DNA of 64,000 nt from Peronospora farinosa (lineage: Eukaryota > Oomycota > Peronosporomycetes > Peronosporales > Peronosporaceae). Within the stretch, counting starts at the first letter, position 1, and each line of letters opens with the position of its first letter. The translations under genes were made by a program, and so were the position numbers. Shown here one piece after another: positions 28,247 to 37,244 of this stretch. The stretch is from contig CANTFK010000670.1 of assembly GCA_947646735.1 (NCBI GenBank), forward strand, positions 1-64,000, in the 5' to 3' direction. Under the pieces are notes generated by a model. The model did not search any database. It saw nothing but the letters and a program-made list of their open reading frames with translations, and had not been told where the DNA came from.

Positions 28247-29433
28247 TGTGGCGAAGTGAAGGAGTGAATTTCGCCAAGTGTGATCGCATATTTTCGGTTA
28301 AGTCCGAAATGGCCAATATTAATGAGTCGCGATCTCGTGGCCAATATTGATGAGTCGCGATCTCGCAGAAAGGTTTCAAGACGATGTCAAATAGGATGGA
28401 AAACAGTGAATGGTGTAGTTTGCACTTCTATGTGGGGTCAAATATGGCCTAGAAACTACGCTATTGCGATCTCCAGTATTTCCGATGGCGATCCGCGTGA
28501 ACGCGGTCGCTAAGAAGGAGGATGGGTACATCCAAGCATGTGGAAGACGGTCTGGTGTGGATCACGTCGATATGGAGGACTGGAATGAGGTGGACATGAC
28601 ATGTCACATAGATGAACTATCTCACATGACCTGAGAAACGGTGAAAAGGACAAGTCGTGATCCGGCGGACCGCGATCCGATACTAATTATATAGTATCGC
28701 GATCCGATACTAAAACAAGTAACGCGATCCGATACAAAAATGATATTATATCCGAGCGAGGTAGCGATCCAGATCGCGGCGATATTGGAGTGGACCACAT
28801 TACAACATCTGATTTTTCCGAAAGGGCGATACGTGGCAATAGATCCTGAGCTACAGATAGTCAAGATCATAGGTTTTGGTATTTGATTGGTTAACATTAA
28901 CAGAGTTCAATTTGCTTCCAAGTACACGTGTAGACTTCTCTATTCCGGGCAGGATATTTGGCCTCCCGACGCCGAGAATATCGACTACAAGTGCATCCTG
29001 GATTGTTTTGGCCAGGTGAGGGAATCTCAACACAACAACTCAACTGCGATCGGACGCAGATAAAACACGTAGGGCAAGGCGAATCAAGTGCAGGACGGAT
29101 CAAGTGGTCAGAAGGTTCTGCTCAAGTGGTCAGACGATTCAAGCTTCGCCTTATTGGACTATTGGTATCTATTGGTACGATCAACAAACAAGTACTCGGT
29201 CGATTTTGTGAAGATTTCCACAAAATCACCAAAAAAACCCTATCCCTAACCCGATTAGGATCAACATCGACTCAAGTCCCCCGAGAAGAGAGCAACACGC
29301 CCAAACGACTGGTACACAAGGTGAAGAAGGCTTTGCACGCGAAAACGGGGCACCCCCTCCGTTATTCGGTCGTCCAGGCGCCAGTGGAGAGTTGGAGTCG
29401 CATCAGCAATTTTGCGAATCCCACTCCACCACA
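28247..29433 (+). mobile_element. Inverted, truncated LTR of family B
   Basis: This is a family B LTR in the opposite orientation to 26915-28238. It begins TGTGGCGAAGTG, which is about 130 bp inside the LTR, and ends CCCACTCCACCACA at 29433. With its neighbour it makes an imperfect palindrome of about 2.5 kb. The outer half (about 29090-29340) is strongly diverged from the other two LTRs, so it is an older or different subfamily. It is followed by a piece of LTR A. Confidence 0.8.
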
Positions 29434-29434
29434 T

Positions 29435-29502
29435 CTTCCTCGCTTGTGCTGAAGGTGTGTGCTAAGTAGTACGAGGCAACTACTTAGAAGTGCCCGTCTA
29501 CA
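29435..29502 (+). mobile_element. LTR A end fragment
   Basis: Sixty-eight base pairs match the last part of family A LTRs (CTTCCTCGCTTGTGCTGAAGG ... GTGCCCGTCTACA). It ends exactly at the CA terminus and abuts the ATP-grasp copy at 29503. Confidence 0.8.
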
Positions 29503-29993
29503 GTCTCCCAGCTTATGCCGGCGCGTGCATCTTGTGTGACGTTGCTCTCATTCTTCTACCAATCTACTACAGCTCGAAAAGCCCCTCGACCTCGAGTTCG
29601 CTAATGCGAGCAATACTTTGTTTGAGCACGTCACGGTCCTTGTGCGTAAGCATAATGCTACCTGGCGTTGTGATCATATCCGCTGTCTGACGCATATTGT
29701 CTCCCGGCGCGACAAAAATCGCCTTTTGAAAAAAGCTGACATCTTTTCAGTTATTGCTATGCCTGGCATGCTCTTCTTGACGCCGTTCTTGTACGACAAT
29801 CTCATGGCCACAAAAGCGCGTGCAAGCAGCTCCCTAGGCCGGTCAGCCAGCTTGGCGAAAGCTTCGCCATCCAAAATGCTGTCGATGGGAGCAAACACTT
29901 GGTTGTATCCCAAGCAAATAGTAGCGAGGGGCCCCAAGCGAACTCACCCCTGTGGTATCGGGTATCAATATCAATAAGCACTCGAGAGCCACT

Positions 29994-30604
29994 GTAGCGA
30001 AGCTACACAGCTTTTAAGTCAGAAGAAGGCTTTTATGGCTGATAGCCTCTTAGTTCTACAGAATTGAATAAATTTACGGCTAAAAGCCACTTAGTTTTAG
30101 AAAACTATTTAAACAACCCTTTTTTAAGGAACTAGGAGGGACTTCTAGTCTTCAAGAAATAGCTTAAGGTTCAGAGAATCAACGCACAGAGTGCAAGAAC
30201 AATTAAAGGTTCAAAGAATTAACGCACGAAGTGCACAAGAGAACAAGATCTATCGAGTCTTGAGATCTTTAATTCATAATAAGGACTTATTTTATTTATG
30301 CATTAAGATTTAATGAATAGCCCTACTCTATGTACTCTACACTAGATTAATTACTATAATAAAAGTTATTATATGCAGACTTTGTTATTAGACGATGTGT
30401 CGTCCAAACATTTGTGTATGATGTACTTAGTACAGCGATATCGATTATCGAATCCTAATTGATAAGATACGGTATTACCGAATACCGTATCTTTAATGCT
30501 CATACTTAATACCTCTCTAAAGAAAAGTATCAAGAATACATTATATGCGATATAAAAAATTCAACCGTAAACTTTCGGTATGATGTAACAACCGTCGTGT
30601 AACA
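29994..30604. mobile_element. LTR-like insertion in ATP-grasp copy 2
   Basis: The parent sequence GAGAGCCACAACAAAAC is split here. The insert starts TGTAGCGAAGCTACA, itself a hairpin, and could end at TGTAACA (30604). It is A+T-rich, non-coding and carries a direct repeat (AAGGTTCAGAGAATCAACGCAC, about 30170, and a near copy at about 30208). TG...CA ends and about 610 bp size suggest a solo LTR of a third family. The flanks GCCAC and GATAC are only a poor target duplication. Exact right border uncertain by about 7 bp. Confidence 0.5.
30464..30493. repeat. Perfect 13-bp stem hairpin
   Basis: AAGATACGGTATT (30464-30476), loop ACCG, then AATACCGTATCTT (30481-30493). It lies within the LTR-like insertion and could be a transcript terminator or a cruciform site. 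Confidence 0.8.
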
Positions 30605-31109
30605 CCGATACAGCAACGACAAACTTGACCTCTCCATTTGAAGGGCTATTGTGTCTGTTGGAGCAAACATTCGCCACGAAAATGTCAGTTTAAATGGCTC
30701 AACAATAGCGAAGTACGTAGAAATAATCAATACGCACCGAGAAATTGGAGCTGAAGGTCAATCACCTCGTTGACAACACCCTAGGCAGTCACCAATGACA
30801 GTCCAAAGTACACAGATGCATATGCAGCGTCGTTCACGCGGCGCTTGTCATACATCCAGATGGCGGTCACCTTGTGCTCTCCGTTGCGGCTAACTGTAAC
30901 AGCGACATACTCGTCGCCTTCCAGGTACTCTTGCAGTAAAACAGCGTCATTATCAATTCCAAGGCACTTGGTCTTGCCAAAAGTACCGTCAGAGGCTCGC
31001 TTATCTTTGTTTAACGTAGGCACAGCACCACGTCTTTAGTCCCCGCAATCTCCTATGGCTTTAGCACTACTTTGACAAAATCTGGCTTCAGATCCTGCAT
31101 GATAAAGGG

Positions 31110-31199
31110 TGTAGACGGGCCTTCTACAAATTTGCCTCGTGCTAATTAGCACACACCTTCTGCACAATCGAGGAAGCGGTAAGACCGTCTTACCCTTAA
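31110..31199 (-). mobile_element. LTR A start fragment
   Basis: Begins TGTAGACGGGCCTTCTACA and follows the first 90 bp of family A LTRs (minus orientation), including the block ending CCGTCTTACC. It has a perfect palindrome GTGCTAATTAGCAC where other copies read GTACTACGAGCAC. It is joined directly to a copy of the element A antisense gene. Confidence 0.8.
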
Positions 31200-32072
31200 G
31201 TGCTTCAGGCACTGAGACGTATCTTCCATCTCACTATTAATGTGGATGAAGGTCCATCTCTCATTGTAGATTACAATGAGAGTACGCCATTGCCATCACC
31301 CCAAAGTGGAGATGAGCGTAGTGCATTGATGGGACATATGTCCCCATCATTTGAGGCACCCGTCCTTGAGGGAGCATCTATGCTTCCTACAATCGAAGGT
31401 AAAATCTCGTCGCCTGCGCCTACGAGCGCAGCAACTAAGACTGAGCACGCTACTTCGAAAGAAGTAGTCGCGACTCAGTCAGATGTGACTCCTCATGCTG
31501 ATGTCTTGACAATCCATAATGGAAAGTCAGACTCAGGTGAGTGTGAGCTTAATCTCCACCAAGTACACCTTCGGCCTCTCTAGCCCGCCGTCGCGAGGGC
31601 GGCTACGTGAGTGGTGGCTTGCCACCAATGCCACCTCCATCCGAGTGAATAAAATCGAAGGAGTCTAGTGCAGCGCTTTTGCAGCGTGCAACTATTGACG
31701 CTCATAAGTTTTATAGCGTCTTTCCCGTGTGGAAAAAGCAGGGCAAAGCACTTGGACGTGCTTTCCCAATTCCAGTCGTGCTGCGTTCTAACGAAACAGC
31801 CGACGAATATGAAGCTGAACTCCGGCGCCGTGTAACATTGCATGTAGATGCAACGAAACAACGGTCGCAGCGAATCAGCTTCGCCATGAAGCGTGCGCAT
31901 GAAATTTGGGTGGTAAGCGACCCCCAATTAATTCTCACCACGCTTCTTCTGCTAGTCCATCCGGACTTAGCAGAAAGATGTCAGCTGGTGCTGCTTCACA
32001 TAATCAGCCACCATCCCAGGCACGTCGACGCGCAAAGCGTCAACAGGCTCCCATGAGTCAACGCTCGTTGGG
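31200..32072 (+). pseudogene. Second copy of the element A antisense gene
   Basis: This copy matches 6931-7800 and lacks the start and the region overlapping pol. The reading is the same (MGHMSPSFEAPVLEG, FYSVFPVWKKQGKALGRAFP). The intron at about 31606-31684 keeps the GTGAGT donor and TTTTGCAG acceptor. A one-base deletion near 31552 breaks exon 1. At the place of the TAG in the first copy this one has CAG, showing the ancestral frame was open. It ends at CGTTGGGT, fused to element B sequence at 32073. Confidence 0.85.
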
Positions 32073-32811
32073 TCCGGAGGATTGCACCAACCAGGCCATC
32101 GTCGAGAAACGCGTAAGAACTTTAATCTCTCGCGAGACTAGCATGCAATAACATAAAATCCAAAATCCGAAGTAAAGCTAGTATCTCCTTTTCGACCATT
32201 CCGTAATTGATCTCATTCGGCTTCAGCGTCCGGCTTGTAAACGTAACTGGCCAGTATGTGCCATCATACCCCTGCAACAAAGCTGCTGAAACTGCCCATT
32301 TACTCGCATATACGACAATTACCGGAGGTCGATCTGGATCGAAGTGTTTGAGGATCGGGGTATTAGCGATCTTGGCTTTTAACATGGTAAATGCGATCAT
32401 CGCTTTTTCCCATCGAGTCCGTCCTTCTGGATCTGGATCGTCCCCAATATCGAACTTTTGATCTGAATCATTCCTGGTTGCGACAGTCGAATCCAATGCA
32501 TTCATCTTATCAGAACAGCGGATTTCGTGGAAATCTGCTTCCCTTAATTCATATAGCACTGACGCATAAATCGCAAAGTCTTCGACAAATCGACTATAGT
32601 AATTCAAGCTTCCCAGAAACGATTGCATCGATCGCAACGTCTTTGGGAACGGAATGTTCACCAGAGATCCCAAATCCTTTGGATGAGCTTCTATTCCTGC
32701 AAGTGAGACTTGGTGACCCAGGTAATCTACCTTACGTCGTTCCCAAAAACACTTGATCGACAAATTCCATTCATTGCATACTTCTAGCAATCGCTTTACC
32801 TTATCATATTC
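32073..32811 (-). pseudogene. Element B3 fragment: RT end and first RNase H
   Basis: About 740 bp closely similar to 21372-22120 of B2. It encodes VDYLGHQVSLAGIEAHPKDL, FLGSLNYYSRFVEDFAIYAS and VVYASKWAVSAALLQ. A 12-bp gap near SIKCFW and a shift near 32150 mark decay. Both ends are abrupt joins: to the antisense-gene copy at 32072 and to the ankyrin flank at 32812. Confidence 0.9.
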
Positions 32812-33198
32812 GCTAGTATGAATGCATATCGTCAAATGCCAAACCTCACAATGATAAGAATTTCACGATCTCAAAGACTTTTGAAGACCCATTTACCCTA
32901 GAAACGAATGTGTTGCTTCATGTACCCGCACAAAAGTTTAATGCAACTAATCAGTCTCTAGAGGCAAAACCCCACAAAAGAATCCCAAAAGCTGGAGCGA
33001 CTTTTATTTCTTGCCACTGGGTGTTGGGTAGAGAAGATGATGCAATTTCTTCGATGCAAAAACAGACTTTCTGATGGGAGGTAGTCTAGGCTCATTAGGA
33101 ATATGCTTATCTAGTCAAGAAACACCACTTTGTAGTGTTAGTTCGTTTGCATGATAGTAAACGCGTAATACATTACTTGAGTCGTAGTGCGCTCGCTC
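32812..33198 (-). repeat. 3' flank of the ankyrin gene (parent of 4474-4871)
   Basis: Non-coding DNA downstream of the ankyrin stop, duplicated in reverse at 4474-4871. It contains CACCACTTTGTAGTGTTAG and other shared blocks. It presumably holds the gene's polyadenylation region; I see no strong motif. Confidence 0.7.
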
Positions 33199-35253
33199 CT
33201 AGCGTCTATCTGCAAGGGTATCCCTTATAAATGGCGTCACAGTGCTCGATCCTTCTTGATGCAATGGGAAACACCAACTACGAGCGTCATCATTCGAGAG
33301 GTTATCACAAAGCCAGTGTACTGTAACGTTATCGGCCCTCGTAAGAGCACTTTGAATAGCATTTCGTGAAGTCTCATCCTTGAAGACGGTATTATCTAGT
33401 ACCCACAGCAACAACTTGCGGACATTGTTTTGTAGAGCGTTACGAATGACAACCACGCGATCGCTTTCAGACAACCACCAAGTAACTTCGACACACTGTT
33501 TTCTGAACACGTGATCTGAGGCAAGAGAGATGGATGTATGAACGCTCAATGGGGCCCCATTCTCGATCAGCCACCTCATCAATACGATATCATTATGATC
33601 GGCAGCAATAGCAACATATTGGCACTTTTCCTGTTCGCTTCTGTGCTCGAAAAATTGTCGAGCCATGACCAAATATCCACGTTGCAGTGCTAGTTCAAGC
33701 AGTGTGATCACACCTGCAATAAATTCATCACCATGGAAGAGCTCGAGCATCTTCAATATTTCGTTCCACAATGGAGAAGCTGGAGTTGCACCCTGGTTTG
33801 AAAGCTGGTTTAACAGCCCCCAGATGCACATGTAGATCCCACGTCGGAACATTCTGGAATGATGTTGCATCAACGCGATAGCTACCTTCGCATAGCCTTC
33901 TTTAGCGGCAGCACCTAGACCCCATTCAGAGCCTTGTTGCCTCGTGTTTCCATCTAAATAGACAACCACATCCAAATGACCGTGCCATGCAGCTTCTTCC
34001 ATCAAATTATCACGACACATTTCCGGTTTGTGCTCGACTAGCCACTTGACCATCTCCAAATATCCGCGGCAGACTGGCCAATCCATAACTGAATCATCGC
34101 ATCCTTCGGACCTGTTTTCGTGCAACCACTTAACGACGTGCAAGTGTCCTTCATTTGCAGCAGAAGTCATTGCGTGTATCGTACATCCTTCATTTCGATT
34201 TTCGTGCAGCCATTGCACAATATCAAGACGTCCGTTTTCTGCAGCCTTGTTCATCGCATTCGTTGTACAGCCATCGTATCCTTGTTCGTGCAGCCACTTG
34301 AGAACATGAAGCTGACCCCCTCTTGCCGCATCATCCATTACATACCAATGACATTTTTGACGAAAATGTTGATGTAGCCATTGCAGCATGGGCAAATCCC
34401 CATTAGAGGCAGCAGATTGAAAAGCACGCTTGGAGCAACCAGCGTTGCAGTTCTCAAACAACCACTTGACGACATCGAAGTGACCGCCATCGACTGCTGC
34501 ATCCATGACGTCAGTGGTGCACACACCATCACAACAAACTCGTTGATGTAGCCATTGTAGTATTTCTAGATGCCCATTTTCTGCGGCTGCATCCATTGCT
34601 GATGCCAACTGTTCCCTACAAACGTTCTCATATAACCACTGCACAACTTCGAAGTGACCGTTTCTAGCGGCACCACTAAGTATATAATTATGTCCAGTAA
34701 GTTTGGTATGTTTGTTCAGCCATTGCACAATCAAGAGGTGTCCTTCAGTAGCAGCTCGATCAAACACTTTGTTGCCAACGTTGTCAATACCTCGACTATA
34801 TAGCCACTTCATAAGTTTGAGGTGACCATGTGCAGCAGCCTCTGCAAGAACATCTCTAAGATCAACCTCCCACGGACAACAACCGTCTTGCCGCTCTAAC
34901 ATCCACTCAAACACGTGTAAATATCCACCTCTAGCTGCTGCTTTTACCACATTCGTCCAGTTTGGAGCTGTCCTCTTCCGAATGAACTCGAGGTCGTCAC
35001 TTGATGCTCCATGTTCACATGCGTCTTGAAGAACCTGTGGATGTATAGAGTCCACCAGATATTCATCGATAAGGCGGCACACGTGGGGCAAGGATTCACA
35101 GCGCACTGAAAGATACTTGATGTAATTGGTCTCGCCTGAAAATGTTCGCAGCATGATGTACTTGTCGTTCTGCATTTTGCACATTGAAAGTGGGTTGGCG
35201 AAGGCGACGTGATTGATTGGAATGCAACCATCAAGAAAGTTGAATACCATCAA
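33199..35253 (-). CDS. Ankyrin-repeat protein (about 13 repeats)
   Basis: A 684-codon intronless frame. From about residue 90 to 440 it has some 13 repeats of the type GHLxVVxWLxEN, for example GHLKLMKWLYSRG, GHFEVVQWLYENV, GHFDVVKWLFENC and GHLHVVKWLHENRS. The rest is a helical region with weaker repeats. Such ankyrin proteins form large families in oomycetes and mediate protein binding; the partner is unknown and I see no signal peptide or catalytic domain. The start (MMVFNFLDGCIPINHV, 35253) lies at a junction with an inverted fragment of the same family (35262), so the original N-terminus may be lost. A partial copy is at 2889-4473. Confidence 0.88.
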   Translation of the reverse strand: MMVFNFLDGCIPINHVAFANPLSMCKMQNDKYIMLRTFSGETNYIKYLSVRCESLPHVCRLIDEYLVDSIHPQVLQDACEHGASSDDLEFIRKRTAPNWTNVVKAAARGGYLHVFEWMLERQDGCCPWEVDLRDVLAEAAAHGHLKLMKWLYSRGIDNVGNKVFDRAATEGHLLIVQWLNKHTKLTGHNYILSGAARNGHFEVVQWLYENVCREQLASAMDAAAENGHLEILQWLHQRVCCDGVCTTDVMDAAVDGGHFDVVKWLFENCNAGCSKRAFQSAASNGDLPMLQWLHQHFRQKCHWYVMDDAARGGQLHVLKWLHEQGYDGCTTNAMNKAAENGRLDIVQWLHENRNEGCTIHAMTSAANEGHLHVVKWLHENRSEGCDDSVMDWPVCRGYLEMVKWLVEHKPEMCRDNLMEEAAWHGHLDVVVYLDGNTRQQGSEWGLGAAAKEGYAKVAIALMQHHSRMFRRGIYMCIWGLLNQLSNQGATPASPLWNEILKMLELFHGDEFIAGVITLLELALQRGYLVMARQFFEHRSEQEKCQYVAIAADHNDIVLMRWLIENGAPLSVHTSISLASDHVFRKQCVEVTWWLSESDRVVVIRNALQNNVRKLLLWVLDNTVFKDETSRNAIQSALTRADNVTVHWLCDNLSNDDARSWCFPLHQEGSSTVTPFIRDTLADRR

Positions 35254-35261
35254 TCAATGTT

Positions 35262-35690
35262 CCTGCGACCAGAATCGTCGTGACTACCTATGGCTGTTGA
35301 GACCTCTCGAAATGCTGTTCGAAGTGCTCTTAGATGGCCGATACCGTTATGGCACATTAACTTTATGATAACCTCTCGAATGATGACACTCGTAGTTGGT
35401 GTTTCTAATTGCACCAAGAAGGATTGAGTACTGGGACGCAATTTACGAAGGCTGCTAATGCAGATAGAAGATAGAAGCGAGCGCACTAATGCTCAAGTAA
35501 TGTATTAGCGTTCACTATCATGCATAGACAAACAAACATGTGTATGTCTTGACTACATAAGCATATCTGTATTGAGCCTAGACTACCCTCCGATCGGAAA
35601 ATTTGCTTTTGCATCAACCCAACAGAGTGGCAAGAAATGAAAGTCGCTCCAACTTTTGGTATCCTTCTGTGGTGTTGTCGCCTATCATGC
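35262..35690 (+). pseudogene. Inverted tail fragment of an ankyrin paralogue
   Basis: On the plus strand this matches the last 60 codons and 3' flank of the ankyrin gene: it corresponds to TSRNAIQSALTRAD and DDARSWCFPLHQEG with stops and indels, followed by the GAGCGAGCGCACTA flank. It lies head-to-head with the intact gene, starting within 10 bp of its ATG. It is more diverged from the intact gene than the copy at 4300-4470. Confidence 0.85.
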
Positions 35691-37244
35691 GAGTAAGATC
35701 ATCATGAGATACACATTCATTTCAATACTTGACATGCAGATCAGCACTCGAGTACAGTTTACAAATCAGGGTCATGAGGTTTATGGGTGAAGCAGAGCCC
35801 GTGACTTCTGACAGCAAAACGAACATACCTTGGAGTTATAACTATCCAACGGCCTATCGATGAGGTAAGCTGTGTGCGATTCCTCAAACAACGACGCGGC
35901 TCTGACCTTGCACACTATGACTGGCGAGTATCGCTATGGACACCGGAGCCTCTATTCAAGTGCACGCTTTCGCAGAGGAAGGTGTTGTCACGGAGGCTTC
36001 GGCATTCCTTGACCATGATGTCAACTACTGGGTGGAGGCCTCTCAAGACGATACCCACAAACCCCAGGAACCCGCGATGACGCCACGGAACCTGATCATC
36101 TCGAGACAAGACTCTGCGCGACGGCGCCTGGCTGTCCGAGGACTAGTTACACCTAGTTATTAAAGTAGAAGCCGCCACGGTAACTCTATTACCTGGCGAC
36201 AAGATGTAATAGGTCGTACGCGTACTTAAATATACCTCACCTTCTACTTCACTAACCCCACGTATGCCGCCCTTATCGGCTGATCGACAGCGGAATTGGA
36301 CGAGCCTTAAACTGTTATGTAGTCATGTTCACTGCGAAAGGTGCATATTGCAGCCATCTAAGCCATACCAAATGCTCAATAGAACGTGTCTTTAACCTGA
36401 GCTCTTCCAGTCCTTACTATCAATGTTTACTCAAAGAATATGCGCAGCTTATACTCGGTCTACTGTATTCCATTTCCTTGTTCATCCGCAAAGAGTGATA
36501 ACGTATGAGCTTCTGCATCCACAGCCACTTCTCTTGTGACGACAAGCGCGTTCACTTTCTTGCTGACGATGATCTTCGAGTAGTGGAAGCTCCATCTTCT
36601 TCCAGTAGAATGAGTACTTCCACACGTTACTACTATCAGCTGGAGACACAACAGTTACATGTATCAGACTTGCTAGCGCTATCGGCTGCAAGAACAGCAG
36701 AACTTATCTACACGACCCAGCATTCATCGTCGTAACACCTCTGATGCAATCTCTCTCAACAACCTCCACCACATTCCCGATATCAGCGTTTCATACATCA
36801 GCACTGTTATTTCTATCCGTTACTAGTCTACCCTGTCAAGTCATCTCCAAATACATGATGAGAGCAATGATTGCGATCTCTTATTACAAGTCTTGAGCAA
36901 CTCATACTCTACAGCCATTTTCACGGAAAAGTCTTCGTAACAATACGCTGCTCACACCATCTTTAGGACTCATGGTCATTGCGATGGTCACAGTTATAAA
37001 GGAAGCGGCTATAATCCATCGCCGATGAAGTGCTCTGGCTACTGCCAGCGGTGCGTTTAAAGACGTTGACCTACAAGACCGACTACTGTCTCAAGCACCA
37101 CGTTCACAAATCATGACACGCAAACGACTAAGGAGTCGATTAGATAATACAGTGACAAGGGATACATAGACTGACTGAACCTGTTATGCCAGCTCATGCC
37201 GGCGCGTGCATCTTGTGTGACGTTGCTCTCATCCTTCTACCAAT
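35691..37244. other. Region without a recognised gene
   Basis: No supported gene. 35936-36163 has a 75-codon frame (MDTGASIQVHAFAEEG) whose DTGA could suggest a protease relic, but nothing around it supports this. 36855-37018 is the duplicated flank matching 6447-6606. The remainder shows no repeats or RNA genes that I can identify. It is the 3' flank of the ATP-grasp gene and 5' flank of the ankyrin gene. Confidence 0.5.

Larger units (their letters stand above)
29503..31109 (-). pseudogene. ATP-grasp gene fragment, copy 2, interrupted
   Basis: A minus-strand copy of the 3' part of the ATP-grasp gene (37245-38190). From the 5' side it holds LLQEYLEGDEY, SRNGEHKVTAIW and KRRVNDAAYASVYFG (31023-30781), the retained intron (about 30770-30670), an insert of about 610 bp, then ICLGYNQV, SILDGEAFAKLADRPRELL and later shifted frames to 29503. 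Both ends meet family A LTR ends that point outward: CTACA before 29503 and TGTAGA from 31110. Frameshifts make it non-coding. Confidence 0.9.

Noticed and set aside
29236..29262. CCCTATCCCTAACCC resembling telomere repeats
   Set aside because: Only two or three imperfect units within a degenerate LTR; no array.
35936..36163. Frame beginning MDTGASIQVHAF, DTGA suggesting an aspartic protease
   Set aside because: No second protease motif and no neighbouring RT or gag; a chance motif is as likely.
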